33,286 nt of DNA, from the NCBI RefSeq assembly GCF_019331775.1, contig NZ_JAHBBD010000025.1, forward strand, positions 1-33,286, written 5' to 3'. Both the position numbers and the translations under genes were made by a program. This DNA is from Bifidobacterium phasiani. GTDB lineage: Bacteria > Actinomycetota > Actinomycetes > Actinomycetales > Bifidobacteriaceae. A model generated the notes under the pieces. The model made no database searches. It was given only the letters and a program-made list of their open reading frames with translations, and was not told where the DNA came from. Each line of letters starts with the position of its first letter. Position 1 is the first letter of the stretch. Below are positions 23,301-33,150 of the stretch, one piece after another.

Positions 23301-24900
23301 CCTCGCGCTCCCAGTCGAGCGGCGGGTTGGTGACCTGCGCGAACTTCTGCGTGAAGTAGTCGAACAGCATGCGGCTGCGCTTGGAGAGCACGGCGAGCGG
23401 CGCGTCGTTGCCCATCGAGCCGAGCGGCTCCTTGCCGGTCTCGGCCATCGGCGCCAGGACCAGCTTGATGTCCTCCTCGGTGTAGCCGAACGCGCGCTGG
23501 CGGCGCAGCACCGACTCGAAGGAGTGGTTGACGTGCTCGCGGGCCGGCAGCTCGCTCATGCGCACGGTGTTGCCCTCGACCCACTGGCGGTACGGGTGCT
23601 GCGAGGCCAGCGTGCGCTTGATCTCCTCGTCGGGGATGATGCGGCCCTCGTCGGTGTCCACCAGGAACATCCGGCCCGGCTCCAGGCGGCCCTTGGCCAC
23701 GACGTGCGCCTGCTCGATGCCGGGCAGCACGCCCGCCTCCGAGGCCAGCACCAGGATGCCGTTGTCGGCCAGCTGCCAGCGGCCCGGGCGGAAGCCGTTG
23801 CGGTCGAGCAGCGCGCCGACCTGCGTGCCGTCGGTGAAGATGATGTGAGCCGGGCCGTCCCACGGCTCGATCAGCGTGTTGTTGTACTCGTAGAACGCGC
23901 GCACGTCCGGGTCGAGCGAGGGGTCGTTCTCCCAGGCGGGCGGCAGCATCATCGAGATGGCGTGCGGCAGGCTGCGGCCGGCCAGGTGCAGCAGCTCCAG
24001 GCACTCGTCGAAGGTGCCGGAGTCCGAGTAGCCGGGCGTGTTGATCGGCAGCAGCGGCTCGAACTCGCCCAGCAGCTCGGAGCTCAGGCGGCCCTCGCGG
24101 GCGGACAGCCAGTTGCGGTTGCCCTGGATCGTGTTGATCTCGCCGTTGTGGGCGATCAGGCGGAACGGCTGGGCCAGCGGCCAGCTCGGGAACGTGTTCG
24201 TCGAGAAGCGCGAGTGGACGATGGCGACGCGCGCCTTCATCCGCGCGTCGTTGAGGTCGGGGAAGAACGACGTCAGCTGCATCGTCGTGAGCATGCCCTT
24301 GTAGGTGATGGTGCGCGAGGACAGCGAGGCGAAGTACACGCCGACCTCGTGCTCGGCGCGCTTGCGCACGCGGAACACCTTGCGCTCCAGGTCGAGCCCG
24401 CCCAGCCCGCCGTCCGGGGCGGCGAGCACCAGCGTGACGAACGCGGGCATCGTGGCGAGCGCCTGCAGGCCCAGGCCGTCGGGGTTGGTGGGCACGCCGC
24501 GCCAGGCGAGCACCTCGAGGCCCTCCTCGGCGGCGATGGCGGCGATGGCCTGCTCCTGGCGGCCGGAGGCGGCGATGTCGCGGTCGAGGAACGCGATGCC
24601 CGCGGCGTAGTGGCCGGCCTCGGGCAGTTCGGCGTCGACGACGGCCCGCATGAACTCGTCGGGCATGCTCATCAGGATGCCCGCGCCGTCGCCGGTGTTC
24701 TCCTCGGCGCCGACCGCGCCGCGGTGGTTGAGGTTGACGAGCACTTCGATGGCCTGGTCGACGACGCTCCGCTCGGCCCGGCGATTCAGGGTGGTGACCA
24801 TGCCGACGCCGCAGGCGTCGTGCTCGGAGGCGGGATCATACAGTCCCTCCTTGCGGTGGATGGTCAAATCTAGCGGGGCGTTGAACGTCACCGGAATCAC
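20320..24900 (-). CDS. gltB: glutamate synthase large subunit GltB
   Basis: A 1526-residue enzyme that makes two glutamates from glutamine and 2-oxoglutarate. The class II glutaminase domain begins at Cys30 (DACGVG), the nucleophile exposed when the 29-residue propeptide is removed. A central domain and the FMN-binding synthase domain follow. The [3Fe-4S] ligands fit C-x5-C-x4-C at Cys1128, 1134 and 1139 (CVMMRACQKNTC). The C-terminal beta-helix is rich in GXXXG-type repeats. The start is GTG 24900, with AGGGAGAG directly upstream. First gene of the gltBD operon; the pair supplies glutamate for ilvE and other transaminases. Confidence 0.97.
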   Translation of the reverse strand: MIPVTFNAPLDLTIHRKEGLYDPASEHDACGVGMVTTLNRRAERSVVDQAIEVLVNLNHRGAVGAEENTGDGAGILMSMPDEFMRAVVDAELPEAGHYAAGIAFLDRDIAASGRQEQAIAAIAAEEGLEVLAWRGVPTNPDGLGLQALATMPAFVTLVLAAPDGGLGGLDLERKVFRVRKRAEHEVGVYFASLSSRTITYKGMLTTMQLTSFFPDLNDARMKARVAIVHSRFSTNTFPSWPLAQPFRLIAHNGEINTIQGNRNWLSAREGRLSSELLGEFEPLLPINTPGYSDSGTFDECLELLHLAGRSLPHAISMMLPPAWENDPSLDPDVRAFYEYNNTLIEPWDGPAHIIFTDGTQVGALLDRNGFRPGRWQLADNGILVLASEAGVLPGIEQAHVVAKGRLEPGRMFLVDTDEGRIIPDEEIKRTLASQHPYRQWVEGNTVRMSELPAREHVNHSFESVLRRQRAFGYTEEDIKLVLAPMAETGKEPLGSMGNDAPLAVLSKRSRMLFDYFTQKFAQVTNPPLDWEREEIVTCLESAIGPEPNLLEDSELHAKKILIPLPVINSEEMAQLKRLDRAAILEGYYKPYIVRGLYQVAGGGKALEARLEEIFAEIDEAIAGGSNFIVLSDRGSNHTWGPIPSLLLTSAVQHHLLRRHTRTQVSLAVEAGDVREIHHVALLVAYGAACVNPYLAFESVEDLAARGYLKVDAATAVTNLTRALSVGVLKIMSKMGVSTIMSYRGAQLFEAVGLSRDVIDRYFAGTTSQVGGVGLDEIAEEVAVRHRVAYPNQWNVTAHNALQTGGDYKWRRTGEDHLNDPEAIFLLQQSTQRGDYGMFKKYSAHVNDTSNRLMTLRGLMKFRPTRKPIPIDEVEPASEIVKRFSTGAMSYGSISQEAHETLAIAMNMIGARSNSGEGGESDDRINDPLRYSRIKQIASARFGVTSDYLVHATDLQIKLAQGAKPGEGGHLPGAKVPPWIAKVRHSTPGVELISPPPHHDIYSIEDLKQLINDAKMANPKARIHVKLVSEFGVGTIAAGVAKCHADVVLISGYDGGTGAAPLNAIKHAGTPWEIGLSETQQTLILNGLRSRVTVQCDGELKTGRDVMVAALLGAEEFGFATAALIVEGCVMMRACQKNTCPQGIATQDPELRARFTGKPEHVVNFFMFVAEEVRELLAQLGFRTLEEAVGHVECLDQDEAVGRWKADGIDLSNVLMQPGPVPGTILHKTTEQNHELDKALDNELIRLAEPALERREPVRIEMPIRNVNRTLGTMVGYEITRRYGAEGLPDDTIDMTLHGSGGQSIGAFIPRGETLRVYGEVNDYAGKGLSGGRMVVRPEEGVGFDPHENVIAGNVTGFGATSGEMFVAGRAGERFAVRNGGATFVVEGVGDHGCEYMTGGTVVVLGPTGRNFGAGFSGGDAYVLDLDMGKVNPEAVEHGTLLFEPLDADASALVRGLVKRHAEETGSAFAAALLGDWDAAAARFTHVVPKQYVAMTEAMRRAEAEHIDFNAPGVWEQVYEQVMEGAR

Positions 24901-24991
24901 CTCTCCCTAGGGCGGGCGGATGGCGCCCGCCGTCCCTACACACTTTGCCCTCGCAGTGTACAGCCACCCTGTATCGAAAGGGTTTCATACG

Positions 24992-25020
24992 CCCATATAC
25001 CGAAGTCGCGCAAATGTCAA
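24992..25020 (-). promoter_or_regulatory. probable gltBD promoter
   Basis: A perfect TTGACA (complement of 25015-25020) is followed by TATGGG at 17 bp, or TATATG at 15 bp. The leader is about 85-90 nt. Just downstream lies GAAAC-N6-GATAC, which resembles half-sites of actinobacterial nitrogen regulator GlnR, though it is not a full match. Confidence 0.5.
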
Positions 25021-25387
25021 TACCCCGCGCAAAGCGACTGATTCCAACGGTTCCGTTTTTGAACTCATGCCGTCCGCATAGTGGACGCGCGCGGTGCGCC
25101 TCGCCTGCGGACGGCGCATGCGGCGGCGTGGTTCGCACCGTCCGCGGCGCGCCCGCGGGGAGCGACGTCCGCTGGGCTGCGGAGCGGCGCCTTGCGTAGT
25201 CGTGTCGGTTGCGGAGCGTCCACAAGGCGGCGATGTCCGTTGCACGGCGGAGGGCGCGGCCGTTTGCGCCGGGTCGCGGCGGCTGCGGAGCGTCCCGCGG
25301 CGCTGGGCGTGTCGGGACGCGGCCGCCGCGCCCAGCGTATCCGGTCATATCCGGCGCATCCGATGTCGTCGGCCGCGCCGGACGACG
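25021..25387. other. GC-rich intergenic DNA with short repeats
   Basis: About 370 bp upstream of the gltBD promoter and downstream of hemW. It contains three copies of G(C/T)TGCGGAGCG at 25176-25186, 25208-25218 and 25282-25292, the last two followed by TCC. No gene is supported. Confidence 0.45.
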
Positions 25388-26560
25388 TCACAGCCCGCAG
25401 ATGTCGAACATGCGTTCGATGACGGTGTCGTTGAGCAGGCGGCCGCGCAGCGTCGGCGCCAGCCGGTCGCCGCGGCGCTCGACGAGTCCCTCGCGTTCCA
25501 GCGCGGCGATGCCGGTCTCGTCGGGGCGCGCCGGCAGCGCCGCGAGGTCGAGCCCCTCGCGCAGGCGCAGCCCGAGCATGATCGTCTCCTCGAGCGACTC
25601 GGCGCCGGAGATCCGCTCGCTGTCCGCCCACGGCACCTCGCCGGCGGCGATGCGCCGCCCCCAGGTCCGGGGGTGCGCGACGTCCCAGGCGCGCAGCCCG
25701 GCCGCGGGCTCCGGGCCGGCCGCCGCGTAGTGGCTGTGCGCGCCCGGCCCGATGCCGGCCCAGTCGACGTTGCGCCAGTAGCCGAGGTTGTGCCGGCTCT
25801 CGAATCCGGGGCGCGCCCAGTTCGAGATCTCGTACCAGCGCAGTCCCGCCGCCGAGAACAGCGCGTCGGCGATCTCGTACTTCGCGGCCTCGTCGTCGTC
25901 ATCGGGCTTGGGCAGCAGGCCCGCCGCGATCCGCCGGCCCATCGTCGTCGCCGGCTCGACGGTCAGCGCGTACGCGGAGCAGTGGTCGACCCCCAGGCCG
26001 ATCGCCGCCTCCACCGAGGTGCGCCAGTCGTCGAGGCTCTCCCCCGGCGCCCCGTAGATCAGGTCGACCGAGCTGCGCAGGCCCGCGGCGTCGGCGGCGC
26101 GCACGCCCGCCTCGACGTTCGCCGGCGTATGCGTGCGGTCGAGCGTGCGCAGCACGTGCGGGACCGCCGACTGCATGCCGAAGGAGACGCGGGTGAACCC
26201 GCCGGCGGCCAGCGCGTCGATGTAGGCGGCGTCGACGGTGTCCGGATTGGCCTCGGTGGTGATCTCCGCGCCGTCCTCGACGCCCCACAGGTCGCGGACC
26301 GCATCCAGCATGGCGACCAGGTCGGCGGCGGGGAGGATGGTGGGCGTGCCGCCGCCGAAGAACACGGTCGAGGCGGGCGGCTCGGCGACGCCGTGGCGCT
26401 CCTGCCAGCCGCGCACCAGCCGCATCTCGCGGATCGCCATCGCCGCGTAGTTGCCGCGCGACGCGCCGCCGCCCAGATCCGTCGCCGTGTATGTGTTGAA
26501 GTCGCAGTAGCCGCAGCGGCGCAAGCAGAATGGAACGTGGATGTAGACTTCGAAACTCAT
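25388..26560 (-). CDS. hemW: HemW, radical SAM heme chaperone
   Basis: A 390-residue radical SAM protein of the HemN/HemW family. The cluster motif C-x3-C-x2-C is at Cys12, Cys16 and Cys19 (CLRRCGYCDF). FFGGGTPT and the SAM-binding region follow, and a C-terminal HemN domain ends the protein. It starts directly with the TIM barrel, without the N-terminal extension that true coproporphyrinogen dehydrogenase HemN carries, and sits next to lepA as HemW often does, so heme chaperone is the better call. The ATG has GGGAGA upstream. It is separated from lepA by 151 bp that contain a hairpin, so read-through from lepA may be partial. Confidence 0.9.
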   Translation of the reverse strand: MSFEVYIHVPFCLRRCGYCDFNTYTATDLGGGASRGNYAAMAIREMRLVRGWQERHGVAEPPASTVFFGGGTPTILPAADLVAMLDAVRDLWGVEDGAEITTEANPDTVDAAYIDALAAGGFTRVSFGMQSAVPHVLRTLDRTHTPANVEAGVRAADAAGLRSSVDLIYGAPGESLDDWRTSVEAAIGLGVDHCSAYALTVEPATTMGRRIAAGLLPKPDDDDEAAKYEIADALFSAAGLRWYEISNWARPGFESRHNLGYWRNVDWAGIGPGAHSHYAAAGPEPAAGLRAWDVAHPRTWGRRIAAGEVPWADSERISGAESLEETIMLGLRLREGLDLAALPARPDETGIAALEREGLVERRGDRLAPTLRGRLLNDTVIERMFDICGL

Positions 26561-26628
26561 AACGTTCTCCCGTGCCGGTCACTCGCGCCGCTGCCGTCGC
26601 GGCCTTCGCGGCCGCTCCCCTCGCCTAT

Positions 26629-26649
26629 GCCCGGTCCACCGGACCGGGC
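26629..26649 (-). terminator. hairpin between lepA and hemW
   Basis: GCCCGGTCC (26629-26637) and GGACCGGGC (26641-26649) form a perfect 9-bp stem with a 3-nt loop, 63 bp past the lepA stop. Without a T-tract it may only attenuate. Confidence 0.5.
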
Positions 26650-26711
26650 GCTGACGGCTCGGCGGACCGGGCGCAGGCGGGACGGCATGCGGATGCAGGC
26701 TATGGGGCCCA

Positions 26712-28592
<1,881 letters not shown>

Positions 28593-28637
28593 CAAATAGG
28601 CCTCCTCGTGGGCATGGGAACAGATAAGACTCCCACC

Positions 28638-28646
28638 ATCCTAGCA
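28638..28646 (-). promoter_or_regulatory. extended -10 promoter candidate for lepA
   Basis: The minus strand reads TGCTAGGAT, an extended -10 (TGn plus TAGGAT), about 45 bp before the lepA start. A -35 box is not evident. Confidence 0.4.
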
Positions 28647-28924
28647 ACTCCCCCGCGCGGCCTCGCCTATCCCGCCGCCGGCCGCCGCGGTTCCTCCTCG
28701 GTTCCGCTCCGGCCCCGATGCCAGCCCTCCGATTCGGTTCCGGTCCGTCCTCGTCCGGCTCGATCCCGGCGAATCTGATTTCGGCTTCTCCGCCCGGTTC
28801 GATTCTTCGCGTCGATGCCCAGCGGCCCCGATGCCCAAGCGCATATCCGCTCCCAAGATCGATGCGCCCGAGAGATGTGCGCCGCGCCCCAATCCTCCTT
28901 TCCCTCCTCCCTTCCCTCTCCCCT

Positions 28925-28998
28925 GCGCACAATGTGCAATTCTTCACGCTGAGACCGGGAATATGGCCGCTCAGCGTGAAGAATTGCACATTGTGCGC
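28925..28998. repeat. perfect 29-bp inverted repeat with 16-nt loop
   Basis: Left arm 28925-28953 and right arm 28970-28998 are perfectly complementary over 29 bp, beginning GCGCACAATGTGCAATTCTT and ending CACGCTGAG in the left arm. The loop is 28954-28969. It lies between the divergent lepA and rpsT genes, with no gene to terminate on either side. A pyrimidine-rich tract (about 28883-28923) precedes it and a purine-rich tract follows. It may be a small mobile or REP-like element or a cruciform-forming regulatory site. Confidence 0.9.
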
Positions 28999-29140
28999 GG
29001 AGATGATGGGATGGCAGCTGGAGGATGATGGGATGGCGGATGGATAGGGATGGATAAGGGGCGGAGAATCAGGCGGGCGGAGAATCCGGAGGATGGGAAT
29101 GGAGAATGGAGAATGGAGGATAGAATGGAGCGGAGGCGCG
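28999..29140. other. purine-rich tract with short imperfect repeats
   Basis: The plus strand is almost free of C, with repeated GATGATGGGATGGC, GGGCGGAGAATC and AATGGAGAATGGAG units. No gene is supported in 28596-29220 apart from regulatory sites. Confidence 0.6.
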
Positions 29141-29220
29141 GGTGGCGGGCGCGATGGAGGGCGGATATTGCGACACGCCGCGCGCGAGGCCGAAGAGGCG
29201 ATGAGATTTTCCACCGGGGG

Positions 29221-29229
29221 TGCTATCAT
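29221..29229 (+). promoter_or_regulatory. extended -10 promoter candidate for rpsT
   Basis: TGCTATCAT, with TG one base before a TATCAT hexamer, lies 46 bp before the rpsT start. Only a weak TTTTCC lies upstream at non-ideal spacing. Confidence 0.45.
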
Positions 29230-29274
29230 ATCGGTTCTGTATGTCCTAAACACACAAGTCGTTTGGAGTAGATA

Positions 29275-29535
29275 GTGGCAAACATCAAGTCGCAGAAGAA
29301 GCGCGTTCTGACCAACGAGAAGGCGCACAAGCGTAACGTGGCCGTCAAGTCCAGCCTGAAGACCGCGATCCGCGTCACCCGCCGTGCCATCGAGGCCGGT
29401 GACAAGGCCGCCGCCGAGGCCGCCTACAAGGTCGCCGCCCAGAAGCTCGACAAGGCCGCCGGCGTCGGCGTGATCCACAAGAACCAGGCCGCGAACCGCA
29501 AGTCCGGCCTCGCGCTGGCCATCAACGCCATGTGA
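29275..29535 (+). CDS. rpsT: 30S ribosomal protein S20
   Basis: An 86-residue, strongly basic alpha-helical protein, the usual length for S20. It binds 16S rRNA in the body of the small subunit. [20 protein letters not shown] matches the family N-terminus (GTG start, TTGGAGT upstream), and the C-terminal helix contains [12 protein letters not shown]. Transcribed alone, divergently from lepA, with a strong hairpin after the stop. Confidence 0.97.
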   Translation: MANIKSQKKRVLTNEKAHKRNVAVKSSLKTAIRVTRRAIEAGDKAAAEAAYKVAAQKLDKAAGVGVIHKNQAANRKSGLALAINAM

Positions 29536-29558
29536 TCTTCCGACCTTACGGTCGATCC

Positions 29559-29594
29559 GCGGGCCCCGTGAACCATCCGGCTCACGGGGCCCGC
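29559..29594 (+). terminator. rpsT terminator
   Basis: GCGGGCCCCGTGA (29559-29571) and TCACGGGGCCCGC (29582-29594) make a perfect 13-bp stem with a 10-nt loop, 24 bp after the stop. Confidence 0.75.
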
Positions 29595-29929
29595 GCGTAT
29601 TCTCCGCCGACCGGACTCGCCGCGCGGCGGATGCGATGCGCCCGCACTCCGGTCCGTGACGGCGGTGAACCATACGGCGCCCTTCGGTCCCCTGCCGCGG
29701 CGAACGACGCCGGAATCCATCGTCGCAGGCCGCTACACGCCCTGCGACGACACCATGTCGCGGACGGACCCACCAGACCGCGGCGCTTGCTGTCGAGCAC
29801 CCCGCCGATCGCCCCGCCCGACCCGACCATCGATGCCATCGGATATGCGCGACGCCGGATGCCTGCCGGCGGCCCGGCCGTCGGGCGCCGCCGGACGCGC
29901 GAATGCCCGGCGCATCCGCCGGACCGGGA
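29595..29929. other. no gene recognised
   Basis: GC-rich DNA between the rpsT terminator and the end of the TRIC-type gene. Open frames exist but none has a credible start or recognisable sequence. Confidence 0.5.
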
Positions 29930-30718
29930 TCAGCGGCGGGTCCCGTCCGCATCGCCGGCGCCGTCCGGCCGGTCGCCGTCCCCCCGCCCGCGCGGGAGCG
30001 GCCGCGCCCCCGGCCCCTTGGCCGCGTGCCGGGTCTCGCTGGGCAGATAGGTATGGTGGCGCACCATCGCGCCGGGCAGCATGATGTTGAACTTCACCGA
30101 CAGCAGACGCATCGCGACGACCAGCACCACGATGCACACGTCGCAGACGATCTCCATCGTGTAGCTGACCAGGCCGGCCTCGACGCCCTTGCACACGAAC
30201 ACGGTCAGCACGCAGCCCGCGGCCGAGGGCACCGCGTACCAATGCTTGTCGCGGATGACGACCGGGACCTCGTTGATCAGCATGTCGCGGATCAGCCCGC
30301 CGGCCAGCGCGGTGAACATGCCCATGAACACGGCGGTCATGCCCGAGGTGCCGTACAGCATCGCCTTCTCGGTGCCGTTGACGGCGAACAGGCCCACGGC
30401 GATCGCGTCGATGGTGAGCATCGACCATTTGAGCCGGTCGACCTCCGGATGGATGAGCGCCACCAGGACCCCGGAGGCCAGGGCCGTCAGCACGAAGCCC
30501 TTATCGGCGATGCCCACGGGCGGGATGGCGCCGAGCATCACGTCGCGCACGATGCCGCCGCCGAGCGCGGTCAGCCATGCGGTGATCAGGATGGCGAACA
30601 GGTCGTAGCCCTTGCGGATGGCCGACAGGCCCCCGACCATGCCGCAGCACAGGATGGCGATGTACTCGATGGCCAGAAAGAACGCGTTGCTCTCCAACGC
30701 CACTTCCGTTCCCTGCAT
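29930..30718 (-). CDS. TRIC/UPF0126-family membrane protein
   Basis: A 262-residue membrane protein of the UPF0126 (YicG-like) family, now grouped with trimeric intracellular cation channels. It has about seven helices built from an internal duplication. The two halves carry the matching motifs GGGIVRDVMLG and GGLIRDMLINEVP, with Gly-rich kinks and conserved Arg-Asp. The protein ends in a hydrophilic Arg/Gly/Asp-rich tail of about 30 residues that is longer than usual. Predicted role: potassium or other monovalent cation conductance in the cell membrane; the physiological role is uncertain. ATG 30718 has AAAGGGTGGGG upstream. Confidence 0.88.
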   Translation of the reverse strand: MQGTEVALESNAFFLAIEYIAILCCGMVGGLSAIRKGYDLFAILITAWLTALGGGIVRDVMLGAIPPVGIADKGFVLTALASGVLVALIHPEVDRLKWSMLTIDAIAVGLFAVNGTEKAMLYGTSGMTAVFMGMFTALAGGLIRDMLINEVPVVIRDKHWYAVPSAAGCVLTVFVCKGVEAGLVSYTMEIVCDVCIVVLVVAMRLLSVKFNIMLPGAMVRHHTYLPSETRHAAKGPGARPLPRGRGDGDRPDGAGDADGTRR

Positions 30719-30830
30719 CGCCCCACCCTTTCACGACCACGGCGCCGTATCGACAAGTACCTGTATGAGAATACTCAGGATGCGGCGCGTTCCGGCACGG
30801 CGTGTTGAGCCCGCGACACGCCGGCCGCCG

Positions 30831-30908
30831 CCGCAGGGTTCGGGACATGGTCCGCGGCGAATCCCGCCATCGCGCCATCGCCCGCGGACCATCCCCCGAA
30901 CCCTGCGG
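30831..30908. repeat. 27-bp near-perfect inverted repeat
   Basis: Arms 30831-30857 and 30882-30908 pair at 25 of 27 positions around a 24-nt loop. It lies between the TRIC gene start and the ilvE terminator, so no coding sequence explains it. Could be a second-line terminator for ilvE or a repetitive element. Confidence 0.7.
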
Positions 30909-30982
30909 ATGCGACCTGCCCGGCCCGTCCCTGCGGACACGGCCAGCCCAATCCCCCGCGGCCCGACCGGCCGCAACGCAAA

Positions 30983-31017
30983 GGCCCCGCCGGCCCCCTT
31001 TGCGGGGCGGCGGGGCC
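30983..31017 (-). terminator. ilvE terminator
   Basis: GGCCCCGCC (30983-30991) pairs with GGCGGGGCC (31009-31017). On the minus strand the stem is followed by TTTGCGTT, a modest T-tract, beginning 16 bp past the ilvE stop. Confidence 0.7.
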
Positions 31018-31033
31018 GATGGGTCGGGCCGAC

Positions 31034-32167
31034 TCAGCAGACCTTCCACATCCAGTTGTGCGGATCCTCGATCTCGCCGAGCTGGATGCCGAGCAGCGTG
31101 TTGCGCAGGTCCATCGTCAGCTCGCCGGGCTGGCCGTCGGCGACGGTCACGTCGAACTTCTCGGACTTGAAGCGGCCGATCGGCGCGATGATGGCGGCGG
31201 TGCCGCAGGCGAAGACCTCGGTGACCTCGCCGGAGCGGATGTCGGCGAGCAGGTCGTCGAGCTTGATCATCGTCTCGACCACGTCGTGGCCCTTGTCCTG
31301 CGCGAGCTGGATCAGCGAGCGGCGGGTCACGCCGGGCAGGATGTTGCCGGTCAGGCTCGGGGTCTCGATGTGGCCGTCCTTGTGGACGATCATCATGTTC
31401 ATGCCGCCGAGCTCCTCGAGGTAGGTCTTGGTGGCGGCGTCGACGAAGCACACCTGCTCGCAGCCGTTGTCGATGCCCTTGTACTCGCCGAGCAGCGAGG
31501 CGGCGTAGTTGCCGCCGCACTTGGCGAAGCCGGTGCCGCCGGGGCCGGTGCGGAACCACTTGTCCTCCACCCAGATGCTCACCGGGTTGGCGCCGCCGGC
31601 GAAGTACGGGCCGGAAGGGCTGGCGATCACGCAGTAGTCGACCTCGTGCGGGGCGCGCACGCCGAGGAACGGCTCGGAGGCGAACATGAACGGACGCAGG
31701 TAGAGCGTGTACTCGCGGCGGGCCGGCACCCAGTTCGCGTCGCGCTTGACGAGGGCCGCGCACGAGCCGAGGAAGTCGTCGATGCTCAGCTCCGGCAGGT
31801 ACAGGCGCTTGGCCGAGTTCTGGAAGCGTTCGGCGTTCGCGTCCGGACGGAACATCCAGATCGAGCCGTCGGCGTGCTTGTACGCCTTGAGGCCCTCGAA
31901 GACCTCCTGCGCGTAATGCAGCACGGAGGCGCCCGGATCCATCTTGAGCGGCGCGTACGGCTCGATGCGGCGGTCGCCCCAGCCCTCGCCCTTGGTCCAG
32001 GTCATGTGGGCCATGTTGTCGGAGAAGATCTGACCGAACGCCGGCTTGTCGATGAGCTCCTGGCGCTTGGCGTCCGACGCGGGGTCGTCGTTCGGCAGCA
32101 CGGTGAACGGCTCGGCCAGCTTGTTCAGCTCGGCGGGATCGTGATGGGATTGTTCAGTCATTGTCAT
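31034..32167 (-). CDS. ilvE: branched-chain amino acid aminotransferase
   Basis: A 377-residue fold-type IV PLP enzyme that interconverts Leu, Ile and Val with their 2-oxo acids, using glutamate/2-oxoglutarate. The PLP Lys is probably Lys216 in GFAKCGGNYAAS. SVLHYAQEVFEGLKAYK (81-97) and EVFACGTAAIIAPIG are typical BCAT blocks. The long N-terminal section and overall length match the larger BCAT type seen in actinobacteria and eukaryotes. ATG 32167 has AGGAAAG upstream; ATG 32161 is an alternative. Transcribed alone between two terminators. Confidence 0.95.
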   Translation of the reverse strand: MTMTEQSHHDPAELNKLAEPFTVLPNDDPASDAKRQELIDKPAFGQIFSDNMAHMTWTKGEGWGDRRIEPYAPLKMDPGASVLHYAQEVFEGLKAYKHADGSIWMFRPDANAERFQNSAKRLYLPELSIDDFLGSCAALVKRDANWVPARREYTLYLRPFMFASEPFLGVRAPHEVDYCVIASPSGPYFAGGANPVSIWVEDKWFRTGPGGTGFAKCGGNYAASLLGEYKGIDNGCEQVCFVDAATKTYLEELGGMNMMIVHKDGHIETPSLTGNILPGVTRRSLIQLAQDKGHDVVETMIKLDDLLADIRSGEVTEVFACGTAAIIAPIGRFKSEKFDVTVADGQPGELTMDLRNTLLGIQLGEIEDPHNWMWKVC

Positions 32168-32337
32168 ACTTCTTTCCTGTCACCTTCTTGGTGGCGTTCA
32201 GGTTGTTGTGCGCCCGAGGCTTATGGCCGGGTCATATCTGACACTGTCGCACATGCCGCGCGAGGGGCCGCGCCGTTGGCTCACAATATGAAAACGGCGG
32301 CGCCGGCGGCCCCGGGACCGCCCGGACCGCCGGCGAT

Positions 32338-32377
32338 ACGATGGCACCCCGGCCGTTGCGGACCGGGGTGCCATCGT
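32338..32377 (-). terminator. rplY terminator
   Basis: ACGATGGCACCCCGG (32338-32352) and its exact complement (32363-32377) form a 15-bp stem with a 10-nt loop, 41 bp past the rplY stop. No T-tract follows. Confidence 0.7.
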
Positions 32378-32417
32378 CACGGTGCGTCCGGCCTGTCGCC
32401 GGAGCGGCCCGTCAGGC

Positions 32418-33008
32418 TCAGGCGGCCTCGCCCTCGGCGGCCGGGGCGGCCTCCTCGGCGGAGGCGTCCTCCGGGACCTCGACGGTGACCACGGACTCCT
32501 CCGGGTCGTCGATGTCCAGCTCGACGCCCTCCGGCAGCACGACGTCCTTGGCGAACACCTTGGTGCCGTCGGTCATGCCGTCCACGTTCACGACGATGCG
32601 CTCGGGCAGGTTGGCCACGTCGGCGCGGACCTTGAGCTCCTGGATGTCGACGAACGCGACGGCGGCGCCCTTCGGCTCGCCCTCGACGAACACCGGCACC
32701 TCGACGTCGATCTTCTCGCCGGCGCGGACCTCGTAGAAGTCCACGTGCTCGACGATGCGCTTGACCGGGTTGCGCTGCACGTCCTTGACGACGGCCATCT
32801 TCTTCTCGTCGCCGAACGTGATGGTGAACAGCGCGTTGGTGTGGCGCAGCGCCAGCGTCGTCTCCTTCATCGGGAGCTTGACGAACACCGGCTCGGCGCC
32901 GCCGGCGTAGATGGTCGCCGGGATCTGCTTGGCCACGCGCATGCGGCGGGCAGCGCCCTTGCCGAACTCGTCGCGGACCTCGCCCTCAAGAGTGATCGTA
33001 TTAGCCAT
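32418..33008 (-). CDS. rplY: 50S ribosomal protein L25 (CTC family)
   Basis: A 196-residue L25/general-stress CTC protein that binds 5S rRNA. The N-terminal L25 domain (ITLEGEVRDEFGKGAARRMR through about residue 95) is followed by the TL5/CTC beta-domain, then an Ala/Glu-rich acidic tail (EDASAEEAAPAAEGEAA). The start at 33008 is fixed by AAGGAGG, 6 nt away; the frame remains open upstream but lacks signals. No peptidyl-tRNA hydrolase gene is visible on the side included here. Confidence 0.96.
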   Translation of the reverse strand: MANTITLEGEVRDEFGKGAARRMRVAKQIPATIYAGGAEPVFVKLPMKETTLALRHTNALFTITFGDEKKMAVVKDVQRNPVKRIVEHVDFYEVRAGEKIDVEVPVFVEGEPKGAAVAFVDIQELKVRADVANLPERIVVNVDGMTDGTKVFAKDVVLPEGVELDIDDPEESVVTVEVPEDASAEEAAPAAEGEAA

Positions 33009-33150
33009 GACGGCCTCCTTCGTAGTGTTACCTGTCGTTTCTGTCTTTTGACGCCACGACGCGCCGCAGGACAGACCCGAAGGGGCCGGATGCGCCGAGT
33101 CGATCACGGAAGTCCGCACGCGGCTTCCCTCGCCAAAGCAACAGTCATCC

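Noticed and set aside
20147..24004. 1285-codon minus-strand frame overlapping gltB
   Set aside because: Out-of-frame shadow dominated by Arg, Pro and Ala.
19942..24873. Very long plus-strand open frame opposite gltB, about 1640 codons
   Set aside because: It is the antisense shadow of gltB in high-GC DNA; it is rich in His, Arg, Val and Ala without domains, while gltB has all family motifs.
29050..29275. Small plus-strand frames in the purine-rich tract before rpsT
   Set aside because: Their composition simply reflects GA-rich repeats, and they run into the rpsT promoter.
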